From: an uncultured Flavobacteriaceae bacterium
GTDB taxonomy: Bacteria > Bacteroidota > Bacteroidia > Flavobacteriales > Flavobacteriaceae
Length of the DNA stretch: 64,000 nucleotides
Assembly (NCBI GenBank): GCA_947493535.1
Contig: CANLRK010000001.1
Location: 62,001-126,000 of the forward strand
Reading direction: 5' to 3'
Shown: piece by piece, positions 31,899-40,675 of the stretch
How positions within the stretch are numbered: position 1 is the first letter of the stretch
How the letters are laid out: each line of letters opens with the position of its first letter
Notes under the pieces: model-generated
The model's input: the letters and a program-made list of their open reading frames with translations, nothing else
The model's database searches: none
What the model was told of the DNA's origin: nothing
Program-made: the position numbers and the translations under genes

Positions 31899-31933
31899 AC
31901 GAATCATCTCAACCTTGAGGTGATTCGTTTTTA
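31899..31933. terminator. Terminator between convergent genes
   Basis: ACGAATCATCTCAA-CC-TTGAGGTGATTCGT plus T-run. Confidence 0.85.
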
Positions 31934-31937
31934 TAAA

Positions 31938-32378
31938 TTAATTATACACACGTACAATATTATCACTACGTTCAACCCTATAAGCACGCAAACAATTCCC
32001 AGTATTTCCAGCGGTTTGTTGCCCAGTTAATAATTGATATTTATTTCCATCTCCACATTCACAACTTAATTCAATACCAGATAAAGTCATTGTTGAACAA
32101 CTACTAGGCGCATGCGCTGGATCACTAGCTTCAAATGCAACTATACCTCCTCCTGTGTTATATAAATAAATACCTCTTACTCCATATCCATTTACAAAAA
32201 TGGTATTTCCTGCAAACTGTAAATCAGAGTATGCTGGGAAATTCAAATTAATATTTGCTCCAGTATCAAAACCATAATTAGGCAATTGTTGGCTCACACA
32301 ACTATTTTGAGCTAAATCATCCTCTTTACAATTACAAAACAACAGTAAGACTATAAAAGCAGTAATTATCTTTCGCAT
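31938..32378 (-). CDS. Rieske-fold-like lipoprotein
   Basis: FCNCKED lipobox; C-terminal CSTMTLSGIELSCECGDGNKYQLLTGQQTAG...LRAYRVERSDNIVRVYN resembles a Rieske domain layout. Confidence 0.55.
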   Translation of the reverse strand: MRKIITAFIVLLLFCNCKEDDLAQNSCVSQQLPNYGFDTGANINLNFPAYSDLQFAGNTIFVNGYGVRGIYLYNTGGGIVAFEASDPAHAPSSCSTMTLSGIELSCECGDGNKYQLLTGQQTAGNTGNCLRAYRVERSDNIVRVYN

Positions 32379-32442
32379 GAGTTAAATTTTAAATATGTTC
32401 AAAGCTACAACAAAAGCTAAAATTTATTATATTTGTTAGAAG

Positions 32443-32468
32443 AAATCCTGTTTTTAACGGGATTTTTT
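32443..32468 (+). promoter_or_regulatory. Hairpin plus T-tract in the greA leader
   Basis: AAATCCTG-TTTTTAA-CGGGATTT-TTT; 7 nt after a TATATTTG -7-like box (32428-32435). Confidence 0.55.
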
Positions 32469-32510
32469 ATGTTTTAATAAAGTAAGTAACGAAAAACTAA
32501 AAAGACGTTT

Positions 32511-32987
32511 ATGAGTAATATATCGTATTACAGTGAGGAAGGACTCAAGAAATTAAGAGATGAATTAAATCATTTAAGAGATGTAGAGCGTCCTAAAGCA
32601 TCACAGGCTATTGCCGATGCTAGAGACAAAGGAGACTTATCTGAAAATGCAGAATATGACGCCGCAAAAGAAGCACAAGGAATGCTTGAAATGCGCATTG
32701 CTAAATTAGAAACCGTAGTTGCTAACGCTCGTATTATTGACGAATCACAATTGGACACCTCAAAGGTATTGATTCACTCTAAAGTGAAAATTAAAAACCA
32801 GGCTAATAAAATGGTTATGGAGTACTCTCTTGTTGCAGAAAGTGAAGCCGATTTAAAATCAGGAAAAATATCTGTCACTTCTCCAATAGGAAAAGGATTA
32901 TTAGGAAACTCTGTGGGTGATATTGCAGAAGTTCAAGTACCTAATGGTATTATCAAATTTGAAATCTTAGAAATTTCACGAATTTAA
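32511..32987 (+). CDS. greA: Transcription elongation factor GreA
   Basis: YYSEEGLKKLRDELNHLRDVERPKASQAIADARDKGDLSENAEYDAAKE. Confidence 0.98.
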   Translation: MSNISYYSEEGLKKLRDELNHLRDVERPKASQAIADARDKGDLSENAEYDAAKEAQGMLEMRIAKLETVVANARIIDESQLDTSKVLIHSKVKIKNQANKMVMEYSLVAESEADLKSGKISVTSPIGKGLLGNSVGDIAEVQVPNGIIKFEILEISRI

Positions 32988-32989
32988 TT

Positions 32990-33022
32990 TTTATCGCTAC
33001 TTACTCAGGTAGCGATTTTTGT
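32990..33022 (+). terminator. Terminator after greA
   Basis: ATCGCTAC-TTACTCAG-GTAGCGATTTTT. Confidence 0.85.
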
Positions 33023-33045
33023 TTAATCACACAAATAAACTCATC

Positions 33046-33435
33046 ATGGCATCTATATTTTCAAAAATTATTTCTGGTGAAATACCAGCTTATAAAGTAG
33101 CTGAAACTGACGATTTTTTAGCTTTTTTAGACATTAACCCAAACGCAAAAGGGCACACCTTATGCATACCTAAAAAAGAAGAAAATAAAATTTTTGATTT
33201 AAGTGAAGAGGAATACCTAGCTTTAATGAAATTTTCACGAAAAGTAGCACACGCCATTGAAAAAGTAATCGATTGCAAACGTGTTGGGATGACTGTTATT
33301 GGTTTAGAAGTACCACACGTACACGTTCATCTTATTCCGCTTAACTCTATGGAAGATGCTAGATTTATAGCCAAAGAAAAATTGAGTACTGAAGAGTTTG
33401 AACAAATTGCTACAGCAATTGGTAATGCTTTTTAA
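33046..33435 (+). CDS. HIT-family protein (start ATG 33046 rather than track TTG 33019)
   Basis: MASIFSKIISGEIPAYKVAE; HVHVHLIP. Confidence 0.95.
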   Translation: MASIFSKIISGEIPAYKVAETDDFLAFLDINPNAKGHTLCIPKKEENKIFDLSEEEYLALMKFSRKVAHAIEKVIDCKRVGMTVIGLEVPHVHVHLIPLNSMEDARFIAKEKLSTEEFEQIATAIGNAF

Positions 33436-34580
33436 ACAACCGTTTGTAATGTAATTTGCATTATAGTTCCTTTATCTATTTCAGATTGCAACACTTTTAT
33501 TTTTCCTTGGTGATAGTCTTCAATAATTCTTTTAGATAACGATAATCCTAATCCCCAACCTCGTTTTTTACTCGTAAACCCAGGTTCAAATATCTTTGAA
33601 AATTGATTTTTAGCTATCCCTTTACCTGTATCTTTTACCTGTACATGAACCGCATCTTCTAACTGATATATTGACAGACTAAGCGTCCCTTTACCTCGCA
33701 TAGCATCTATTGCATTTTTAATCAGGTTTTCTATTGTCCAACTATATAATTGTGTGTTAATATGGGCATATATTTCCTTTTCTTCGCATTCAAATTGAAA
33801 ACTAATTAATTTTGAGGTTCTTGATTGTAAATACTGAAAAGTTTGCCTTGTTTCAAAAACAATATTTTTTCTATCTAACTTTGGTACAGAACCTATTTTT
33901 GAAAACCGTTCAGTAATAGTTTGTAAACGAAAAATATCTTTTTCCATTTCTTGAATGGTTTCTGCGGGTACACTCTCAGTTTTTAAAATTTCCAACCAAC
34001 CTATTAATGAGGATAGCGGAGTTCCTATTTGATGTGCTGTTTCTTTAGCCATACCTGCCCATAATTTGTTTTGTTCAGCATTTTTGGTAGACGTATAAAA
34101 AAAGTATACTACACTCCCAAATAGCAATAATATTAACAACAAAGCCAACGGATAGTACTTTAACTTATTAATCAATGTTGAATTACCATAATAAATAGTT
34201 TGTAAAACTTCTCCTTTAAATTTAGCTTCTATAGGATTATTTTCTTCTTTGTATTGTGCAATTAGTTTATGTACTATAACACTATCGGTAGGTTTCACCC
34301 TTGTTATATTCTGCAAGTCGTACTCTCCTTTGTTATTTACAATAATCATCGGGGTAGAATTATTACTCTGCAACACCTCTAAAGACAGTTCACTAATTAC
34401 TGCATCTAAATCATCATTATTATTTACATCTTCAAATGCTTTTGCCCAAATTTTCATTTTTGAACGCTCTTCTTCTTTAAAGTTTTGAAAAAAAGTATAC
34501 GTATTCCATAAAATTAATGAAACAATTACAAATGATATCAATATACTAATCCACCTAAACACGTTTTTATTTCCGAACAT
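33432..34580 (-). CDS. Sensor histidine kinase (orphan)
   Basis: Two TM segments, H-box-like AKETAHQIGTPLSSLIGWLE, N/G boxes NLIKNAIDAM, DTGKGI, GWGLGLSLSKRI. Confidence 0.93.
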   Translation of the reverse strand: MFGNKNVFRWISILISFVIVSLILWNTYTFFQNFKEEERSKMKIWAKAFEDVNNNDDLDAVISELSLEVLQSNNSTPMIIVNNKGEYDLQNITRVKPTDSVIVHKLIAQYKEENNPIEAKFKGEVLQTIYYGNSTLINKLKYYPLALLLILLLFGSVVYFFYTSTKNAEQNKLWAGMAKETAHQIGTPLSSLIGWLEILKTESVPAETIQEMEKDIFRLQTITERFSKIGSVPKLDRKNIVFETRQTFQYLQSRTSKLISFQFECEEKEIYAHINTQLYSWTIENLIKNAIDAMRGKGTLSLSIYQLEDAVHVQVKDTGKGIAKNQFSKIFEPGFTSKKRGWGLGLSLSKRIIEDYHQGKIKVLQSEIDKGTIMQITLQTVV

Positions 34581-34663
34581 ATTTTAAAATCGTTTACGGT
34601 AAACTAAAATAAGGTTTTTTGTTCAATGATTTATAGTTATTTTTGTGACTATAAACCGCAACT

Positions 34664-35533
34664 ATGTTATCTATAAATCCAAATGAAATTTCCGTTCCTA
34701 AATTACACGGTTATTTATTAGGGAGTATTGCTCCAAGACCTATTGCTTTTGCAAGTACTGTTGATGCTGAAGGAAACCCTAATTTAGCACCATTTAGTTT
34801 TTTTAATGTTTTTAGTGCTAATCCGCCAATTATGGTTTTTTCTCCAGCAAGAAGTGTTAGAGATAATACTACAAAACATACATTAGATAATTGTATTGCA
34901 ACAAAAGAAGTAGTGATCAATGTAGTTAACTACGAGATGGCACATCAAATGTCGTTAGCTAGTACTGCTTATCCTAAAGGTGTAAATGAATTTGTGAAAG
35001 CAGGTTTTACCATGTTGAAATCAGAAAAAGTTACTCCATTTAGAGTTGCAGAAAGCCCTGTACAGTTTGAGTGTAAAGTGAATGAAGTCATTGCTTTAGG
35101 TAATGATGGTGGTGCTGGTAATATGATTGTTTGTGAGGTTGTAAAAGTACACATACAAGAAGACATTTTAGATAATGAAGGACGCATAGATCAACACAAA
35201 ATTGATTTAGTAGCTAGAGCTGGAGGCAGTTTTTACAGCCGTGCTAAAGAAGGTTTTTTTGAAATACCGAAACCATTAACCACTCTTGGCATCGGTGTTG
35301 ATGCTTTACCCGAACATATTAAAAACAGTACTATTCTTACTGGAAACGACTTGGGTATTTTAGGTAACAGTGAAGCCATACCAAGCCAAGAAGAAGTTTC
35401 TGCATATATAAAAAATGCAAAAAATACTTGTCCGCATATTGAAAAAGCAAGTGCAGACGAGTTACATAAAAAAGCACAAGAATACCTTAAAAAAGGTGAT
35501 GTTAATACTGCATGGAAATTATTGCTAGCTTAA
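34664..35533 (+). CDS. Flavin reductase-family (FMN-binding split-barrel) protein
   Basis: YLLGSIAPRPIAFASTVDAEGNPNLAPFSFFNVFSANPP. Confidence 0.92.
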   Translation: MLSINPNEISVPKLHGYLLGSIAPRPIAFASTVDAEGNPNLAPFSFFNVFSANPPIMVFSPARSVRDNTTKHTLDNCIATKEVVINVVNYEMAHQMSLASTAYPKGVNEFVKAGFTMLKSEKVTPFRVAESPVQFECKVNEVIALGNDGGAGNMIVCEVVKVHIQEDILDNEGRIDQHKIDLVARAGGSFYSRAKEGFFEIPKPLTTLGIGVDALPEHIKNSTILTGNDLGILGNSEAIPSQEEVSAYIKNAKNTCPHIEKASADELHKKAQEYLKKGDVNTAWKLLLA

Positions 35534-35595
35534 GCTATAATATCTTTAGTTTTAGTTACTTTTGCCAAATAGATTATTATTGAAATACAAATACA

Positions 35596-35976
35596 ATGGA
35601 GATACAAGGGAAGATTAAATTAGTAGGACAAACACAAACCTTTGGAAGTAACGGTTTTAGAAAAAGAGAAGTTGTTATAACAACAGAAGAGCAATATCCA
35701 CAATCACTTTTAGTAGAATTCGTACAAGACAAATGTGATTTATTAAACTCTTATCAAGTAGGACAACAAGTAAAAATTTCTATCAACTTAAGAGGTAGAG
35801 AGTGGGTTAATCCTCAAGGAGAAACTAAATACTTTAACTCTATTCAAGGGTGGAGAATTGAAAACCTAATGCCAGCACAAGGAAATGATGCAGGAATGCC
35901 TCCAGTTGCTCCTGTGGATGCTTTTGAGCCTACTTCTGATTTTAAAGAAGAAGATCATGACGACTTACCGTTTTAA
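35596..35976 (+). CDS. DUF3127-type OB-fold protein
   Basis: QGKIKLVGQTQTFGSNGFRKREVVITTEEQYPQSLLVEF; acidic tail EEDHDDLPF similar to SSB-type tails. Confidence 0.85.
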   Translation: MEIQGKIKLVGQTQTFGSNGFRKREVVITTEEQYPQSLLVEFVQDKCDLLNSYQVGQQVKISINLRGREWVNPQGETKYFNSIQGWRIENLMPAQGNDAGMPPVAPVDAFEPTSDFKEEDHDDLPF

Positions 35977-35996
35977 TTAAAAAACACATTTATACC

Positions 35997-36031
35997 AAAA
36001 GCCGTTTAGATTTTAATCTAAACGGCTTTTT
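35997..36031. terminator. Terminator
   Basis: AAAAGCCGTTTAGAT-TTTA-ATCTAAACGGCTTTT. Confidence 0.92.
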
Positions 36032-36084
36032 AGTATTGCCAAAACTACAATTAATTGTAAATTGATATTTTAATTTTTTGAAAC

Positions 36085-37449
36085 ATGAATTTTACTAAAG
36101 CTATAGAAACTACATTTAAAAAAGTATTACCATCGCCATTTACTATAGCTGTATTATTGACAATTTTCACTTTTATAATTTCATTCTTTTTTACCAAAGA
36201 GAATACAGTCAACCACTTATCAAATCTTGCTAGTTATTGGGAAAAAGGTATTTGGAGTTCAAAGCTATTAGTTTTTGCATATCAAATGATATTAATTTTG
36301 GTTTTAGGACATGTATTAGTGTTAAGCAAACCTATAGACAAACTAATCACCAGGTTAGTAACTCACACAAAATCTACAACAACCGCAGTAGTATTAGTAA
36401 GCTTTAGCACAATTTTAGTTGCTTTTATTAATTGGGGACTTGGTTTAATTTTTGGCGCAATCATGGCTAGGAAAGTGGCTGAATACGCCCAACAAAATAA
36501 CATTGCTATCAACTATCCTATCATTGGAGCGGCAGGATATGTAGGTTTAATGGTATGGCATTCTGGTATTAGCGGATCTGCTCCATTAGATGCTGCTGGA
36601 TCGGGTCGTATACGAGAATTACTAACAAATACATCTATCAATAGTACTAGCTTACCTAATGCTATTGATACAAGTAGTACAATATTCAGTTATTGGAATT
36701 TAATCATCTTTGGAGTTATACTATTTGCAGTGCCTACATTTTTATTTTTTCTTGCCAAAAAAGCAAAACCTACACCTATTAATTTACCTACATATCAATA
36801 TAGTTTAAAACCAACCAATGTAAATGGCGCAGAAAAACTTGATCATTCAAAAGTATTTAGCCTCATTTTTGGAATTATTATTCTGCTTGTATTTTGTTTA
36901 CAATATGGTGCAAATGCATTACAACTGAATTTTACATTAAATGCTATAAACTTTTTAATGTTAGGGCTCGCTATTATTTTCCATGGGAGTTTTTACAGTT
37001 TTTTAAAAGCGTTGGAAGAAGCCATTAAAGGAACATCAGGAATACTAATACAGTTTCCGTTATATTTCGGAATAATGGGTATTATGACCTCTACAGGAAT
37101 GGTCTCAGAAATTTCAGATTACTTTATTGCCATTTCTAATGAAACAACACTACCTATACTCACTTTTTTTAGTGCTGGATTAGTCAATATTTTTGTCCCA
37201 AGTGGTGGTGGACAATGGGTTATTCAAGGACCAATAGTATTAGAGTCTGCAATTAAACTAGGAGTCTCTTTGCCCAAGGCTGTTATGGCATTAGCTTATG
37301 GTGATCAAATTACCAACATGCTGCAACCTTTTTGGGCCTTACCACTACTCGGAATTACAAAACTTAAAGCGCGAGAAATTTTACCCTATACAATTCTTTT
37401 AATGCTATTGGGAACAATAATATATATTGTCGGACTCCTTATTTTTTAA
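36085..37449 (+). CDS. AtoE/TIGR00366-type short-chain fatty acid transporter
   Basis: WHSGISGSAPLDAA, NIFVPSGGGQWVIQGPI, GDQITNMLQPFWALPLLGI. Confidence 0.9.
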   Translation: MNFTKAIETTFKKVLPSPFTIAVLLTIFTFIISFFFTKENTVNHLSNLASYWEKGIWSSKLLVFAYQMILILVLGHVLVLSKPIDKLITRLVTHTKSTTTAVVLVSFSTILVAFINWGLGLIFGAIMARKVAEYAQQNNIAINYPIIGAAGYVGLMVWHSGISGSAPLDAAGSGRIRELLTNTSINSTSLPNAIDTSSTIFSYWNLIIFGVILFAVPTFLFFLAKKAKPTPINLPTYQYSLKPTNVNGAEKLDHSKVFSLIFGIIILLVFCLQYGANALQLNFTLNAINFLMLGLAIIFHGSFYSFLKALEEAIKGTSGILIQFPLYFGIMGIMTSTGMVSEISDYFIAISNETTLPILTFFSAGLVNIFVPSGGGQWVIQGPIVLESAIKLGVSLPKAVMALAYGDQITNMLQPFWALPLLGITKLKAREILPYTILLMLLGTIIYIVGLLIF

Positions 37450-37451
37450 CA

Positions 37452-38090
37452 ATGTATTTATTATCAGAAGCTATTTTTTTTCCACATCCTAATGAAGCCG
37501 ACATGAACGGTTTATTAGCCATTGGAGGTGATTTATCTTCAGCTAGGCTAATACAAGCTTACAATAGCGGTATTTTTCCTTGGTTTAATAAAGATGAGCC
37601 CATTTTGTGGTGGTCTCCAGACCCAAGAATGGTATTATTCCCTAATGAATTACACATATCCAAAAGCATGAAAGTTGTGCTTAAAAAAAGTATTTTTAAA
37701 ATAACCTACAACACCTGTTTTGATAAAGTAATACAACGATGCGCACAAATAAAACGCCAAGAACAATCCGACACTTGGATAACAGATGCCATGATTGATG
37801 CCTACATGAATCTTCATAAAAAAGGAATTGCGAAATCAGTAGAGGTATGGCAAAACAATACTTTAGTGGGTGGACTATACGGTATAGACCTTAAAGAAAA
37901 AAAAATATTTTGCGGAGAGAGCATGTTCTCCGAAGTGAGTAATGCCTCAAAAGCAGCCTTTATACATTTAGTTCAACAGTTACAGCAACAAAATTATCTG
38001 CTAATTGATTGTCAGATGCACACTACACATTTGGAAAGTTTAGGTGCTAAAGAAATTTCAAGATCAAAATTCCTTACTTATTTACAATAA
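37452..38090 (+). CDS. aat: Leucyl/phenylalanyl-tRNA-protein transferase
   Basis: FPHPNEADMNGLLAIGGDLS, GIFPWFNKDEPILWWSPDPRMVL, GGLYGIDL, GESMFS, DCQMHTTHLESLGA. Confidence 0.96.
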   Translation: MYLLSEAIFFPHPNEADMNGLLAIGGDLSSARLIQAYNSGIFPWFNKDEPILWWSPDPRMVLFPNELHISKSMKVVLKKSIFKITYNTCFDKVIQRCAQIKRQEQSDTWITDAMIDAYMNLHKKGIAKSVEVWQNNTLVGGLYGIDLKEKKIFCGESMFSEVSNASKAAFIHLVQQLQQQNYLLIDCQMHTTHLESLGAKEISRSKFLTYLQ

Positions 38091-38127
38091 AAAAAGCACC
38101 CTTAACTAATAAAAGATGCTTTTTTAT
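38089..38127. terminator. Imperfect hairpin terminator between aat and exbD
   Basis: AAAAAAGCACCCTT..AAGATGCTTTTTT. Confidence 0.6.
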
Positions 38128-38146
38128 GATAACACTTCAAATTAAA

Positions 38147-38614
38147 TTACTTCTGTGGTTTTACAGACAGGTAACTAATTTTTAACATGTTTTCTTTTCT
38201 TAATTCTTGCTTAATATCAGAAATTAACCCCATATTAGTGTTTTTATCTACTTTTAAAGCAGTTACCATAAATGGTACAATTGATTCATCTCTTAAAGCA
38301 ATTTCAGAGTGAATATACTGTTTTAATTCTGATGGTTGTGCAATTTTGTCATTAAGCTGAATTACAGCTTCTGTACCAAATTTCTCATATCCTTTAGCAG
38401 GTTTACCAGCATAGATATACATTACTTTATCGTTTTTACGATCAAGCTTTTCAATATCATCTGCAGCAGGCAATTTATTTTCTACCATTAAAGAATTATC
38501 TTTCATAACTGTTACCGTCATGAAGAAAAATAACAGCATGAAAACGATATCTGGTAAAGCTGCTGTAGAAGCCTGTGGCAATTCGCCATCCTTTTTCTTT
38601 TTAAACTTTGCCAT
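38147..38614 (-). CDS. ExbD/TolR-family protein
   Basis: ASTAALPDIVFMLLFFFMTVTVMKD TM segment with conserved Asp. Confidence 0.92.
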   Translation of the reverse strand: MAKFKKKKDGELPQASTAALPDIVFMLLFFFMTVTVMKDNSLMVENKLPAADDIEKLDRKNDKVMYIYAGKPAKGYEKFGTEAVIQLNDKIAQPSELKQYIHSEIALRDESIVPFMVTALKVDKNTNMGLISDIKQELRKENMLKISYLSVKPQK

Positions 38615-38617
38615 ATT

Positions 38618-39247
38618 TTAATTCGATTTTGATTCTGCTTCAGAAATAATCTGAGGATACATCTCTTTTAACTTATCTAAACGAGTTTTTAATTTTTCTT
38701 TTAAAGCCTCGTCTTTTACTTTAGGATCTCTATAAATAGCATTCATTGCCGTGTACGTATTTCCTGCTCCGTACATACGCACAGCTTCCCTGTTACGTAA
38801 TTCTGTATAAGCAGCTCCTAATTCGTTTTGAATAGCAACGTACGTACTATATGTAGTTTCTCTTTCGTTCTTAAGTGCGATAATTGCTTTTGTAGGGTGG
38901 TCTGATGATTCAGGATTTCTTGCTCCCTTACAATAGTCACAACTTTCTCCTTTTTCATTTTTCCCTCCCCCATTGTCGATAAATTCCATGGCAGCTTTAC
39001 GTAAATCTTTAAGCTCCATTAACTCATCTTCAACAAGCATTTGATCTTCTTTATTAACTACAACAGTAAAAATATTCTTCTTTTTAATAACAACGTCTTC
39101 AGGTGGGTTTTCTTCCCAACGCGGTAGTTTACGAGTAATACCGTTATCCTGTTCAATAGTTGTTGTTACCAAGAAGAAAATAAGCAGTAAGAATGCAATA
39201 TCTGCCATTGATCCTGCGTTCACTTCAGGTATTGATCTTTTTGCCAT
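38618..39247 (-). CDS. ExbD/TolR-family protein with CxxC-containing periplasmic insertion
   Basis: NAGSMADIAFLLLIFFLVTTTIEQD; insertion GGGKNEKGESCDYCKGARNPES. Confidence 0.9.
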   Translation of the reverse strand: MAKRSIPEVNAGSMADIAFLLLIFFLVTTTIEQDNGITRKLPRWEENPPEDVVIKKKNIFTVVVNKEDQMLVEDELMELKDLRKAAMEFIDNGGGKNEKGESCDYCKGARNPESSDHPTKAIIALKNERETTYSTYVAIQNELGAAYTELRNREAVRMYGAGNTYTAMNAIYRDPKVKDEALKEKLKTRLDKLKEMYPQIISEAESKSN

Positions 39248-39250
39248 AAT

Positions 39251-39673
39251 TTATCTGTTTAAGGCTTTCTTTATACCAGAAACCACCATTGCTACCAGTG
39301 CAATTATTATTAGTAAATAGAATACTCTTAATCCTGTACCTACTAATTTTGATCCTGACTCAGAAACCATTAGTTCTCCTGTATCACTCACTACTTCTTG
39401 TCCTGATGACAAACCATAGCTAATTCCTACAATTGCCAACAAGGCAACTATAGCTATTCCGGCCACTTTAATTTTAGCTGGGTTAGATAAGATATTTTTT
39501 AATGAAAGTATAATTGCTATACCTGCAGCTGCAAACACTAAAATTTTACCTAACCAAAGCATCATACCAATTGCAGAACTATCATCGCCTTGTTTAACGA
39601 TCATAACCCAAAATGCAAGACCAATAATACTGATAACTGCAATAGCTACCGTTAATGCTTTTTGTAAATTCAT
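39251..39673 (-). CDS. Small four-TM membrane protein of the Exb cluster
   Basis: 140 aa, four hydrophobic segments, between exbB and exbD. Confidence 0.7.
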   Translation of the reverse strand: MNLQKALTVAIAVISIIGLAFWVMIVKQGDDSSAIGMMLWLGKILVFAAAGIAIILSLKNILSNPAKIKVAGIAIVALLAIVGISYGLSSGQEVVSDTGELMVSESGSKLVGTGLRVFYLLIIIALVAMVVSGIKKALNR

Positions 39674-39743
39674 AATTATATATGTTTTACCTTGAAATTA
39701 CTGTTCTATACTACATATATAGAACTAAATTTATCAAGAGTTA

Positions 39744-40481
39744 TTATTTTTTATTCGCAACTAATAAATCAATCAAAGAGATTGATGCATCTTCCATATC
39801 ATTAACAATACTGTCAATTTTAGCAATGATATAGTTGTAGAAGATTTGTAAGATAATAGCCGCTACAAGACCAAATACTGTTGTTAATAAGGCTACTTTA
39901 ATATCTCCTGCAATTAACGAAGCGTCTAATCCTCCTGCTGCAGAAATTTTATCAAAGGCTTGAATCATACCAATTACCGTACCCATGAATCCTAACATTG
40001 GCGCAATAGCGATAAATAAAGATATCCAAGAAACGTTTTTCTCTAATTGTCCCATTTGAACACCTCCGTAAGCAACGATAGATTTTTCAACTGAATCAAT
40101 TCCCTCATCATTTCTTTCTAATCCTTGGTAAAAAATTGAAGCTACAGGTCCTTTTGTATTTCTACAAACTTCTTTAGCTGCTTCTACACCACCAGAATTT
40201 AATGCTTCTTCTACATCACGAGTTAATTTATTTGTGTTTGTAGTAGCCATGTTTAAATAAATAATTCTTTCAATTACGAAAGCTAAACCTAAAATTAAAC
40301 ACAACAATACAATTCCCATGAAACCAGCTCCACCCTCAATGAATCTAGTCTTTAATGCTTCATGACCGAATCCTTCTGTTGCCGGTGCATCTTGAATAAC
40401 TGTTGCAATAGTTGTAGCTTTAACTTCAGCTGCTGCTAACATCATCCCTACTGCTGGTAAAATAGAAAATACTTTTTTCAT
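39744..40481 (-). CDS. ExbB/MotA/TolQ-family proton channel protein
   Basis: WISLFIAIAPMLGFMGTVIGMIQAFDKIS; LTTVFGLVAAIILQIFYNYI. Confidence 0.95.
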   Translation of the reverse strand: MKKVFSILPAVGMMLAAAEVKATTIATVIQDAPATEGFGHEALKTRFIEGGAGFMGIVLLCLILGLAFVIERIIYLNMATTNTNKLTRDVEEALNSGGVEAAKEVCRNTKGPVASIFYQGLERNDEGIDSVEKSIVAYGGVQMGQLEKNVSWISLFIAIAPMLGFMGTVIGMIQAFDKISAAGGLDASLIAGDIKVALLTTVFGLVAAIILQIFYNYIIAKIDSIVNDMEDASISLIDLLVANKK

Positions 40482-40675
40482 CTTTTCTTAATCTTAATTA
40501 AATTAGTAATGGTTTTTAAAGATATAATTTTAAAAAATTCTTATTCAATAGCTCAAAAACAACGATTAGAATACTTGTTTTATCCGTTTCAATGCTTTCA
40601 GCTAAATTAACGACTGCCAAATAACGAAAAAAATGTCATTTGATGAAATTTATACTGTTATTTTTTGAAACAGAT

